DNA from: WLJO01 sp032117595
Lineage (GTDB): Bacteria > Actinomycetota > Acidimicrobiia > Acidimicrobiales > Ilumatobacteraceae
Length of the DNA: 64,000 nt
Assembly: GCA_032117595.1 (NCBI GenBank)
Contig: JAULYZ010000095.1
Coordinates: 8,035 to 72,034 of the forward strand
Direction of reading: 5' to 3'
Shown: positions 8,287 to 16,533 of the stretch, piece by piece
How the letters are laid out: every line of letters starts with the position of its first letter
Numbering within the stretch: position 1 is the stretch's first letter
The notes under the pieces: model-generated
What the model saw: only the letters and a program-made list of their open reading frames with translations
Databases searched by the model: none
What the model was told of the DNA's origin: nothing
Position numbers and translations under genes: made by a program

Positions 8287-9453
8287 TCAGTGCGTGAGCC
8301 AGGGGGCGCAGAGCCCGTCGAGCTCGCGTACCTCGATGCGATCGCGGTTCTCCCACGTGACCGGGTTGTTCGGGTCGCGCCGGAGGTTGAATGTGCGGAA
8401 CGACATCTCGAGGGTGTCGATGGCGAGGATGCGACCGGAGAGGGAGTCGCCGAGGCCGAGGATCAATTTGATGGTCTCGAGCGCCTGGATCGACCCGACG
8501 ATGCCGGGCAGCACTCCGAGCACCCCAGCCTCGGCACACGACGGGGCCAGTTCTGCCGGCGGCGGCTCGGGGACCATGTCGCGATACGTGGGCCCACGCA
8601 TCGGATCGAAGACGCTGACCATTCCCTCGAACCGGAAGATCGAGCCGTGCACCACAGGGATCCCGAGCTTCACGCTCGCGTCGTTCAGCAGATAGCGGCT
8701 CGGGAAGTTGTCGGCGCCGTCCACGATCACGTCGTACCCCGGGAGGATGTCCATGATGTTGTCGGCGGACAGACGGGTGTCGTAGGTGACGACGTTGACG
8801 TCGGGGTTGAGCATCGTGAGCGTCTTCTTCGCCGAGTCGACCTTTCGGTCACCGACTCGATCGATGTTGTGGAGGATCTGGCGCTGCAGGTTCGACGCAT
8901 CGACCTCGTCCATGTCGACGATGCCGATGGTGCCCACACCGGCCGCCGCAAGGTAGAGCGCAGCGGGCGAGCCGAGCCCACCGGCGCCGAGCATCAGCAC
9001 CTTGGCGCCGAGCAGCTTGGCCTGCCCCTCGACACCGACCTCGGGCAGGAGGAGGTGCCGCGTGTAGCGATGCTTCTGCTCGGCGCTGAGCGACACCGGT
9101 GTCCGCCACAGGCGACCCTCGTCCTTCCAGCGACCGAAGCCACCCGCCATCGAGGTGACGTTGGTGTAGCCGAGTTCCTGCATCGTCTTGGTCGCGAACG
9201 CCGAGCGGACACCGCCTGCGCAGTAGACGACGACGGGTGTCGACTTCTCGGGGATCCGGCCCTCGACCTGGCCCTCGAGATGGCCACGGGGGATGTGCAC
9301 CACGTCGAGCAGCGCCCCCTGCTCGTACTCATCGGGCTCACGGACATCGAGCACCACCGTGCCGCCCGCAGCGATCTGGTCGGCCGCCTCGGCCGGGGTC
9401 ACCTCGGTGATCTGTGCCTTGGCAGCGCTCAAGAGGTCGCGAAAAGTTGCCAT
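8287..9453 (-). CDS. Rhodanese-ThiF fusion, MoeB/MoeZ-like sulfur-carrier adenylyltransferase
   Basis: Adenylates the C terminus of a ubiquitin-like sulfur carrier and supplies sulfur to it, as for molybdopterin or cysteine/thiamine biosynthesis. An N-terminal rhodanese domain (residues ~15-110) has the sulfur-accepting Cys78 in VVYCAGGVRS. The ThiF domain follows (~120-370), with the nucleotide motif LGAGGLGSPAA, RQILHNIDRVG and Cys306 in SCAEAGVLG. The usual actinobacterial MoeZ and human MOCS3 have the reverse domain order. The first zinc CxxC pair of E. coli MoeB is absent (TYRDM in its place), as in mycobacterial MoeZ. The 388-residue length suits two complete domains. The sulfur-carrier partner is not nearby. 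Confidence 0.88.
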   Translation of the reverse strand: MATFRDLLSAAKAQITEVTPAEAADQIAAGGTVVLDVREPDEYEQGALLDVVHIPRGHLEGQVEGRIPEKSTPVVVYCAGGVRSAFATKTMQELGYTNVTSMAGGFGRWKDEGRLWRTPVSLSAEQKHRYTRHLLLPEVGVEGQAKLLGAKVLMLGAGGLGSPAALYLAAAGVGTIGIVDMDEVDASNLQRQILHNIDRVGDRKVDSAKKTLTMLNPDVNVVTYDTRLSADNIMDILPGYDVIVDGADNFPSRYLLNDASVKLGIPVVHGSIFRFEGMVSVFDPMRGPTYRDMVPEPPPAELAPSCAEAGVLGVLPGIVGSIQALETIKLILGLGDSLSGRILAIDTLEMSFRTFNLRRDPNNPVTWENRDRIEVRELDGLCAPWLTH

Positions 9454-9528
9454 GGGCCAAGGCTACTGCCGAAAAGCGACCCAAGCGGTCGGGATTCCTC
9501 TGGCCGGCACGCCTCCCGGCCGTGTCGA

Positions 9529-10308
9529 TCAGCCGGCGACAGCGAGGAGCTGCGGCAGGGCGTCCTGGATGTCGTCGCGGATGATGACATCCGCGATCGA
9601 GTCCATTCCCGTTGCCCCGCCGTTGACGATGATCACCCTGGCACCGTGTTCCTTGGCCTCAGGGACCACCTTTGCCGCCGGGTACACCTGCAGCGTCGAG
9701 CCCACTGCGATGAGCAGGTCGCACGAGGCTGCCGCCCGGAACGCCCGCTCGATCACCTCGGGCACGAGTTGCTGCCCGAACGAGATCGTGTCGCTCTTCA
9801 GGATGCCGCTGCGTCCGGCTTCGCGACAGATCAAGCAGTCGGGGTCGGTCTCACCGACCACGACCCGTTGCAGCGTTTCCGACATCGGAAGACGGTGGTT
9901 GCAGGTCCAGCAGATCGACCAATGCATCGTGCCGTGCACCTCGATCACTCGATCGTCCGGTGTGCCGGCTGCCTGATGGAGTCCATCGACGTTCTGCGTG
10001 ACAAGGGCGAACATCTGGCCGCGTTCGTGAACTGCTGTGATGGCCCGGTGCGCCACGGTGGGGCGTGCTTCCCAGGCGGCAGAGGACAGCCTCGCCTGCC
10101 ACGCAAGTTCGCGGACCTCGGGATCGTTGACGTAGTAGTCGATGTGGGCGAGCTTCTCGGCTTTCGGATTCTTCGTCCAGAGCCCGTTCGGACCGCGGAA
10201 GTCGGGAATGCCAGCGGCCGTGGAGATCCCGGCCCCGGTGACGAACACGATCCGCTGCGCCGCAGCCACCAAGTCCTGACCCTGTTCGATGTTGTTGTTC
10301 GTCGTCAT
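9529..10308 (-). CDS. cobB: Sirtuin, NAD-dependent protein deacylase
   Basis: Removes acetyl or other acyl groups from protein lysines using NAD+, giving nicotinamide and O-acyl-ADP-ribose; in bacteria this regulates acyl-CoA synthetases among others. The 259-residue protein has the sirtuin signatures in order: GAGISTAAGIPDFRG near residue 25, TQNVDGLHQ, catalytic His125 in VHGTMHW, and two zinc pairs, CWTC and CLIC. AVGSTLQVYPA and IIVNGG follow in the NAD domain. The Tyr-x-x-Arg pair typical of desuccinylases (CobB/SIRT5) is not obvious, so acyl preference is open. It shares a promoter region containing two inverted repeats with the divergent gene at 10447. Confidence 0.95.
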   Translation of the reverse strand: MTTNNNIEQGQDLVAAAQRIVFVTGAGISTAAGIPDFRGPNGLWTKNPKAEKLAHIDYYVNDPEVRELAWQARLSSAAWEARPTVAHRAITAVHERGQMFALVTQNVDGLHQAAGTPDDRVIEVHGTMHWSICWTCNHRLPMSETLQRVVVGETDPDCLICREAGRSGILKSDTISFGQQLVPEVIERAFRAAASCDLLIAVGSTLQVYPAAKVVPEAKEHGARVIIVNGGATGMDSIADVIIRDDIQDALPQLLAVAG

Positions 10309-10357
10309 GGCGATCCCCTTCCGTGACCCTCGGACCGGTGCACCTCAGTACACCAGA

Positions 10358-10400
10358 CCGCACGCCGTGTGCGGCACGGCAGGTGTGCGCACTACCTGCC
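10358..10400. promoter_or_regulatory. Two adjacent inverted repeats between divergent genes
   Basis: The first is CCGCAC-GCCGT-GTGCGG (10358-10374). The second is GGCAGGT, nine bases, ACCTGCC (10378-10400), whose loop itself contains the palindrome GTGCGCAC. Both lie in the 138-bp gap between the sirtuin start (10308) and the next gene (10447). They look like operator sites or cruciform-forming DNA. The protein that binds is unknown. Confidence 0.5.
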
Positions 10401-10446
10401 CCCTCCTCCGAGGCAACACCGTGCGCCGAACCCGGGAGAGCCGCCG

Positions 10447-10899
10447 ATGCCGACCGCAGCCCACCAGACCGCCGCCCTGCTCGGGAGCGACAGCAGTCTC
10501 CTCGTCATGCCGTGGCCCGAGCACGAACCCGACGACGCCGGGCACGATGTACGGAGCCGATACGCCGAACTCTTCGTGCTGCCGGTGCTCGGGCCGACGG
10601 GAACGTGGCTGCTGCGCCGCCTGGCAGATGGCCTCGACACGTTCCCTGACGGGTACGAACTGGATCTCGTCGAGACCGCACGCGCACTCGGCCTCGGCTA
10701 CGTACCCGGACGGATCGGCCCGTTCACCCGGGCACTCGAACGGTGTGTGATGTTCGGCTATGCAGCGCCGGTCCCGTACGGGCTGGCCGTTCACCGCCGG
10801 ATCGGCACACTCGCTGCCCGCCAGGTGGAACGCCTGCCCGAGCACCTGCGCCGGCTGCACGAGGTGGAGATGCGCCAGCGTCCGCTCCGCACCGCCTGA
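10447..10899 (+). CDS. Conserved hypothetical protein, 150 residues
   Basis: I do not recognise the family. The start at ATG 10447 is supported by GGGAGAG seven to thirteen bases upstream. The sequence is soluble, with no signal peptide or membrane segment. The centre has RYAELFVLPVLGPTGTWLLR followed by an amphipathic region and LGLGYVPGRIGPFTRALERC. This helix-rich look could suit a DNA-binding or regulatory fold, but no clear helix-turn-helix can be assigned. The tail is rich in Arg and Glu. It is divergent from the sirtuin gene and converges on pepA with 14 bp between stops. Confidence 0.75.
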   Translation: MPTAAHQTAALLGSDSSLLVMPWPEHEPDDAGHDVRSRYAELFVLPVLGPTGTWLLRRLADGLDTFPDGYELDLVETARALGLGYVPGRIGPFTRALERCVMFGYAAPVPYGLAVHRRIGTLAARQVERLPEHLRRLHEVEMRQRPLRTA

Positions 10900-10913
10900 A
10901 CTGCTCAGCGACC

Positions 10914-12356
10914 TCAGGCCGAGAACGACGTGGCGACCTCGATGAGCGTACGCGTCCCGAACGCTGTTGCACCGCGGGTGAGCCAGCCGTCCTCGGAGTC
11001 GGAGTTCATCGTGCCCGCGATGTCGAGGTGCGCCCAGGGCACGGAGCCCACGAACTCGCTCAGGAAGAGTGCAGCGGTGATCGTCCCTCCGTAGGGGCCA
11101 CCGACGTTCTTCATGTCGGCAACGTTCGAGTCGAGGAGTCGGCGGTACTCACGGTGCAGGGGCAGTTGCCAGAGCAGTTCATCGACGCGGGCGCCGGCGT
11201 CGCGGACCCGGTCGACCCAGGCCTGATTGTTGCCCAGGACGCCCGCAATCTTGGTTCCCAGCGCCGACATGACGGCGCCAGTGAGCGTTGCGATGTCGAT
11301 GATGGCGTCCGGGGAGTCCTCGACGGCGAGGCTCAGGCCGTCGGCGAGGATGAGACGACCCTCGGCGTCGGTGTTGTGGATCTCGGCCGTCTTCTTGTTG
11401 CGGAACGTGAGCACATCGCCGAGCTTGTATGCACTCCCCGACGGGAGGTTGTCGGTGCAGCAGAGGAACGCCGTCACTTTCGACCGGCAACGAAGCGCCT
11501 TGAGCGTGGACATCGCAGCAAGCACCGCAGCCGCGCCACTCATGTCCATCTTCATCATGACGTGCATGCCGTCGGAGGGCTTGAGCGAGAGACCGCCGGA
11601 GTCGTACATGACTCCCTTGCCGACGAGGGCAAGGTGACCCGACGGGTTGCGCGGTGAGTAGACGAGTTTGACGAGCCGCGGTGGTTCGGCCGACCCCTGG
11701 TTCACGCCCAGCATCCCGCCGCACCCCATCCGCTCGAGTTCGTCCCGACCGAACACCTCGACCTCGAGACCGCAGTTCGCCGCAATCTCCTCGGCCTTGG
11801 CCGCCATATCACGCGCCGTCAGGTACGCCGGCGGGGTGTTCGCGAGGTCGCGTGCCAGCGTGACGGCGTCGGCGGTGACCCGACCTCGCGCAAGCCCGGC
11901 GCGCACCGTCGCCTCGTTCGCTGCCGCAGCGGTGAGCACCACCCGGGTCAGTCCTCCCTTGGGGGCCTCGGACTTGTGGGCCGTGAAGCGGTACGACGCG
12001 AGCACGAGGCCCTCGACCACCGCCTGCGCCCCCGCCCGACCTGCGCCCTCCACCTCGGCGAGCGAGGTAGCGATGGTGGAGCGCTTTCCAGCCGAGCGCA
12101 CGAGTGCTGCCGCTGCATTGCGCAGACCTGCCGCAGTGCGGTCGCGCCGCGTGCCGATCCCGACGGCGATGAGCGTGGGGCCCTCGGCGGTGGGCAGAAC
12201 CAGCGTCTGGCCGACCTTGCCCTCGAAACCGTGTGCTGCGAGACGTGCTCGGGAGACGCCGAGGCTCCGGGGAACCGCACCGTCGGCGCCGACGGGCACC
12301 CCGATGGCGTCTGCATCGCGCGGGGCGGATCGGGCGATGTCGATGGTCAGCGGCAT
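10914..12356 (-). CDS. pepA: Leucyl aminopeptidase, M17 family
   Basis: Cytosolic two-metal aminopeptidase that trims N-terminal residues, chiefly Leu, from peptides. The 480-residue product has the variable N-terminal domain followed by the catalytic domain. The family signature NTDAEGRLILADGL is present, with metal-ligand stretches GKGVMYDSGGLSLKP (Lys and Asp) and MKMDMSGAAAVL. The C-terminal part has WAHLDIAGTM and the final TRGATAFGTRTLIE, both typical. E. coli PepA also acts as a DNA-binding factor, but nothing here tests that. It is followed by a same-strand neighbour upstream, the adenosyltransferase, with 69 bp between. Confidence 0.96.
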   Translation of the reverse strand: MPLTIDIARSAPRDADAIGVPVGADGAVPRSLGVSRARLAAHGFEGKVGQTLVLPTAEGPTLIAVGIGTRRDRTAAGLRNAAAALVRSAGKRSTIATSLAEVEGAGRAGAQAVVEGLVLASYRFTAHKSEAPKGGLTRVVLTAAAANEATVRAGLARGRVTADAVTLARDLANTPPAYLTARDMAAKAEEIAANCGLEVEVFGRDELERMGCGGMLGVNQGSAEPPRLVKLVYSPRNPSGHLALVGKGVMYDSGGLSLKPSDGMHVMMKMDMSGAAAVLAAMSTLKALRCRSKVTAFLCCTDNLPSGSAYKLGDVLTFRNKKTAEIHNTDAEGRLILADGLSLAVEDSPDAIIDIATLTGAVMSALGTKIAGVLGNNQAWVDRVRDAGARVDELLWQLPLHREYRRLLDSNVADMKNVGGPYGGTITAALFLSEFVGSVPWAHLDIAGTMNSDSEDGWLTRGATAFGTRTLIEVATSFSA

Positions 12357-12425
12357 GGAGGCTCCTTCGGTCTGGAGAACGGGACAGGGGTGTCGATCAC
12401 GGACAGGTATCGATCAGGGCTGCGT

Positions 12426-12971
12426 TCACAACTCTTTGGTGATGATGGAGGTGCCCTCCTGCCACCGTGCCATCGTCCAGAGCAGGTCCGACAGCCGGTT
12501 CAGGTAGGGAACGACGAGCGACGGCGCAGCCGCTGCCGACAGTGAGCGGCGCTCGGCGCGGCGCACCACGGTGCGCGCAAGGTCGAGCCACGCCGCAATT
12601 CGGTTGCCGCCGGGCACCACAAATTCGGTCGGGGGCTCGAACCGGGTGTCGAGGTCGTCGATGACGGCTTCCAGCCGGGTCACCATCTCGGGTGACACCG
12701 CCGACTGTCCGGGGGTGAGCTTCACCCGATTCTCGGGGAGCGTTGCGAGCTCGGCCATGAGCACGTACAGGTCTCGCATGATCGACACGAGCAGGTCGGC
12801 AAGCTCGGGGTCGAGCCCACCCTCGGAACGGGCGAGCCCCAGCACCGCCTGCGCCTCGTCGACCGTGCCATACGCCGCGGGCAGTTCGCTGTCCTTGCGG
12901 ACCCTGCCCCCGAAGAACAGCCCGGTCGTGCCGTCGTCGCCTGTCTTGGTGTAGATCCGCTCCCGACCCAT
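12426..12971 (-). CDS. Cob(I)alamin adenosyltransferase, PduO type
   Basis: Transfers the adenosyl group of ATP to cob(I)alamin, making adenosylcobalamin, the cofactor of the methylmalonyl-CoA mutase encoded at 2512-4095. Starting at ATG 12971 the product is 181 residues, the usual length. The N-terminal ATP-binding motif is IYTKTGDDGTTGLFFGGRV, followed by the helical bundle with YGTVDEAQAVLG, FVVPGGN and RTVVRRAERR. Upstream ATG codons at 12995 and beyond would add residues without family similarity. It is divergent from metH, another cobalamin enzyme, with 58 bp between starts. No cobalamin riboswitch is visible in this gap. Confidence 0.93.
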   Translation of the reverse strand: MGRERIYTKTGDDGTTGLFFGGRVRKDSELPAAYGTVDEAQAVLGLARSEGGLDPELADLLVSIMRDLYVLMAELATLPENRVKLTPGQSAVSPEMVTRLEAVIDDLDTRFEPPTEFVVPGGNRIAAWLDLARTVVRRAERRSLSAAAAPSLVVPYLNRLSDLLWTMARWQEGTSIITKEL

Positions 12972-13029
12972 GTGGATGGCGAGGCTACTGGTCATCCGGG
13001 CACTGGAGACCCCGCTAGCGTCTCGACGA

Positions 13030-16000
13030 GTGAGCCGACGCCGATACCTCGATGCAGTCCACAACGGACTGGTGGTGTTCGACGGGGCCTTCGGCACCTA
13101 CATCCAGACCCTCGAGCTCGAGGCGGATGCCTTCGGCGGACCGGCACTCGACGGCTGCAACGAGGTCCTTGCCGTGACCCGACCCGATGTCATCGCCGGA
13201 ATGCACGACGACTTCCTCGCAGTGGGTGTCGACGCTATCGAGACCGCCACGTTCGGGTCGTTCTCACTCGTGCTCAACGAATACGGCCTTGCGCACCGCG
13301 CGCACGAGATCACCCTGGCTGCTACCCGCATCGCACGCGAGCGCGCCGACGCGTGGGAACAGCGCGACGGACGCCCCCGCTACGTCGCCGGCTCGATGGG
13401 ACCCGGAACGAAGCTGCCGACGCTCGGGCACATCGGCTTCGTCGAACTGCGCGACTCGTACCACGAGCAGGCACGCGCACTGCTCGAGGGTGGCATCGAC
13501 CTCTTCCTCATCGAGACCTGCATGGACCTGCTCCAGGCAAAGGCTGCGATGATCGCCTGCCGGCGAGCCATGTCGGATCTCGGGCGCGAGGTGCCGATTC
13601 AGGTGCAGGTCACCATCGAGACCACGGGCCGCATGCTGGTGGGATCCGAGATCGGCGCCGCACTGGCATCACTCGCCGCCATGCGCCCCGACGTGCTCGG
13701 CATCAACTGCGCAACGGGCCCCGCCGAGATGCAGGAGCACCTGCGCTATCTCGCTCAGCACAGCCCGGTACCCATCAGCGTCATGCCAAACGCCGGTCTT
13801 CCTTCGGTAGTCGACGGCCGGACCCACTATCACCTCTCCCCCGCTGAGCTCGCCGAGTTCCACGTGCGCCACATCCGTGAGTACGGCATCTCGGTGATCG
13901 GTGGGTGCTGCGGCTGTACGCCGGAACACCTCGCGGCCGTGATCGAGGCCGTTCGCGACCTCGAACCCGCCACCCGGGCACCGTTGCTCGAGCCGAGCGT
14001 GTCGTCGATCTACTCGCCGGTGACCCTTGCCCAGGACAACTCGTTCCTCATCATCGGCGAGCGAACCAATGCCAACGGGTCAGCCGCATTCCGCAGGGCG
14101 ATGCTGGCCGGGGACATCGACACCTGCACACAGATCGCCACCGAGCAGGTCCGAGAGGGAGCCCACGTGATCGACGTCTGCGTCGACTACGTCGGTCGCG
14201 ACGGAACCGCCGACATGCACGCGCTTGCGGGTCGCTTCGCCACGACGGCCAGTGTGCCGCTCGTTCTCGACTCCACCGAACCCCAGGTGATGGAGGCCGG
14301 GCTGTTCCACGCCGGCGGCCGTTGCATCCTCAACTCAGCGAACCTCGAGGACGGCGAGCATCCGGGTTCCCGTCTCGACCGGGTGATGAGCCTCGCCCGC
14401 GAGCACGGTGCTGCGGTGATCTGTCTCCTCATCGACGAGCGCGGCCAAGCACGCGATGTCGAGTGGAAGATGGAGGTGGCGCACCGCATCCACCGCATCG
14501 CAACCGAGCGGTACGGGCTCACCAGCAGTGACCTGATCTTCGACCCGCTCACGTTCCCGGTGTCCACCGGCGACGACGACCTACGGCGCGATGCCATCCA
14601 CACCATCGAGGCGATCCGCCGCATCAAGGCCGAGATCCCCGGCGCCTACACGGTGCTCGGCGTGTCGAACGTCTCGTTCGGCCTCTCGCCGGCAGCCCGA
14701 CAGGCACTCAACAGCGTCTTCCTGCACGAGTGCACGGCCGCAGGCCTCGACTCGGCCATCGTGCACGCCGGCAAGATCCTGCCGCTTGCGCGCATCCCCG
14801 ACGACCAGCGCACGGTCTGTCTCGACCTCGTCCACGACCGTCGCCGGCCCGGCTACGACCCACTCCTGTCCCTGCTCGAGGTCTTCGCCGACGTCAAGAC
14901 CGTGTCCGACACGATCGTCGATCGATCCGGGTGGACAGTGGAGGAACGGCTCAAGCAGCGCATCATCGACGGCGACCGCAACGGCCTCACCGACGACCTC
15001 GACGAAGCCCTCGAGGCGGGTACGGATGCCCTCGACATCCTCAACAACACGCTCCTCGAGGGCATGAAAGTGGTGGGCGAACTCTTCGGCTCCGGACAGA
15101 TGCAGTTGCCGTTCGTGCTGCAGTCGGCAGAGACGATGAAGATGGCGGTCGCCCACCTCGAGCCCCACATGGAGCGGGTCGGGGCCTCCACGTCGAAGGG
15201 CACCGTGGTGCTGGCCACCGTGCGCGGCGACGTGCACGACATCGGCAAGAACCTCGTCGACATCATCCTCACGAACAACGGCTACGCCGTGCACAACCTC
15301 GGCATCAAGGTCGGCATTGCGGAGATGATCTCCAAGGCCCACGAGGTCGGGGCCGACGCCATCGGTATGAGCGGGCTGCTCGTGAAGAGCACCCTCATCA
15401 TGCGCGAGAACCTCGAGGAGCTCAACCGCCTCGGGCTCTCCGACACCCCGGTGCTGCTCGGTGGCGCAGCGCTCACGCGGTCATACGTCGAACGCGACCT
15501 TCGCGCTGTGTACGAGGGAAGGGTATTCTACGGACGGGACGCGTTCGAGGGCCTCCACACCATGGACCGCCTCATGGAGATGAAGCGCACCGGCGATTGG
15601 GACCCTGCGTTCGGCCGCGAACAGCGCGAGCGCATCGCTCCGGCGCGCCGCACCGGGGCGGGCGACCAGCACCTGCCCGAGCGATCGCCCGATGTCGTCA
15701 CCGACAACGAGGTCTTCGTGCCCCCGTTCCTCGGCACGCGGGTGGTGAAGGGACTGGCGATCGACGACATCGCGTCGTACGTGAACGAGACTGCGCTGTT
15801 CCGCAACCAGTGGCAGTTCCGACCCGAGCACGACGAGGACGACGAAGCCTTCCGCACGCGACTCCGGGCAGTCCTGCGGGAACAGATCGCCGCAGCACGA
15901 GCGAGCGGTGTGCTCATCCCGCAGGTCGTCTACGGCTACTTCCCCGTGAACTCCGACGTCGACGACCTCCTCGTCTGGACCGACGAGACGCGGACCGACC

Positions 16001-16518
16001 TCGCCTGCCGTTTCACCTTCCCCCGACAACACGAAGCGCCGAACCTGTGCATCGCAGACTTCTTCCGGCCGATCGGCGCGGGTCCGGAGCCGGCGAATCT
16101 CGACTTCGCCGCATTCCACATCGTCACGATGGGCGCAGAGGTGAGCGAGCAGGCCGCACAGCTCTATGCCGCAAACCGCTACCAGGACTACCTCATGCTT
16201 CACGGCCTCGGCGTGGAGATGACCGAGGCACTCGCCGAGTTCTGGCACCGGCGGATACGCGAGGAATGGGGCTTTGCCGCTGAGGACGGCCCGTCACTCG
16301 CAGGCTTGTTCCGCCAGCAGTACCGGGGTGGCCGTTACTCGTGGGGTTACCCGGCCTGTCCCAACCTCGAGGACAACGCGACCGTCGCAGAGCTGCTCGG
16401 CGCGGGCCGCCTCGGTATCAGCGTCAGCGAGGACACTGGCTGGCAGTACCAACCGGAGCAGACCACCTCGGCGATCATCTGCCACCACCCGCGGGCGAAG
16501 TACTTCGTCGCCCGCTGA
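13030..16518 (+). CDS. metH: Cobalamin-dependent methionine synthase
   Basis: Transfers a methyl group from 5-methyltetrahydrofolate through methylcobalamin to homocysteine, forming methionine. From GTG 13030 the product is 1162 residues and has all four modules. The homocysteine domain has zinc ligands Cys227 (INCATG) and Cys293-Cys294 (GGCCG). The pterin-binding domain starts with FLIIGERTNANGS near residue 340. The cobalamin domain has the cap helices and RGDVHDIGKN with the cobalt-ligating His736. The activation domain, which binds AdoMet for reductive reactivation, fills the C-terminal ~230 residues and ends in ICHHPRAKYF. The frame stays open upstream to 12970, but this would overlap the divergent adenosyltransferase start. 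Confidence 0.97.
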   Translation: MSRRRYLDAVHNGLVVFDGAFGTYIQTLELEADAFGGPALDGCNEVLAVTRPDVIAGMHDDFLAVGVDAIETATFGSFSLVLNEYGLAHRAHEITLAATRIARERADAWEQRDGRPRYVAGSMGPGTKLPTLGHIGFVELRDSYHEQARALLEGGIDLFLIETCMDLLQAKAAMIACRRAMSDLGREVPIQVQVTIETTGRMLVGSEIGAALASLAAMRPDVLGINCATGPAEMQEHLRYLAQHSPVPISVMPNAGLPSVVDGRTHYHLSPAELAEFHVRHIREYGISVIGGCCGCTPEHLAAVIEAVRDLEPATRAPLLEPSVSSIYSPVTLAQDNSFLIIGERTNANGSAAFRRAMLAGDIDTCTQIATEQVREGAHVIDVCVDYVGRDGTADMHALAGRFATTASVPLVLDSTEPQVMEAGLFHAGGRCILNSANLEDGEHPGSRLDRVMSLAREHGAAVICLLIDERGQARDVEWKMEVAHRIHRIATERYGLTSSDLIFDPLTFPVSTGDDDLRRDAIHTIEAIRRIKAEIPGAYTVLGVSNVSFGLSPAARQALNSVFLHECTAAGLDSAIVHAGKILPLARIPDDQRTVCLDLVHDRRRPGYDPLLSLLEVFADVKTVSDTIVDRSGWTVEERLKQRIIDGDRNGLTDDLDEALEAGTDALDILNNTLLEGMKVVGELFGSGQMQLPFVLQSAETMKMAVAHLEPHMERVGASTSKGTVVLATVRGDVHDIGKNLVDIILTNNGYAVHNLGIKVGIAEMISKAHEVGADAIGMSGLLVKSTLIMRENLEELNRLGLSDTPVLLGGAALTRSYVERDLRAVYEGRVFYGRDAFEGLHTMDRLMEMKRTGDWDPAFGREQRERIAPARRTGAGDQHLPERSPDVVTDNEVFVPPFLGTRVVKGLAIDDIASYVNETALFRNQWQFRPEHDEDDEAFRTRLRAVLREQIAAARASGVLIPQVVYGYFPVNSDVDDLLVWTDETRTDLACRFTFPRQHEAPNLCIADFFRPIGAGPEPANLDFAAFHIVTMGAEVSEQAAQLYAANRYQDYLMLHGLGVEMTEALAEFWHRRIREEWGFAAEDGPSLAGLFRQQYRGGRYSWGYPACPNLEDNATVAELLGAGRLGISVSEDTGWQYQPEQTTSAIICHHPRAKYFVAR

Positions 16519-16533
16519 TCCCGCACCGCAGGC

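Noticed and set aside
8068..10326. A long plus-strand open frame (about 750 codons) opposite the rhodanese-ThiF and sirtuin genes
   Set aside because: It is the antisense of two well-supported genes and shows the Asp/His/Arg/Val-rich composition typical of reversed high-GC coding DNA, with no motif.
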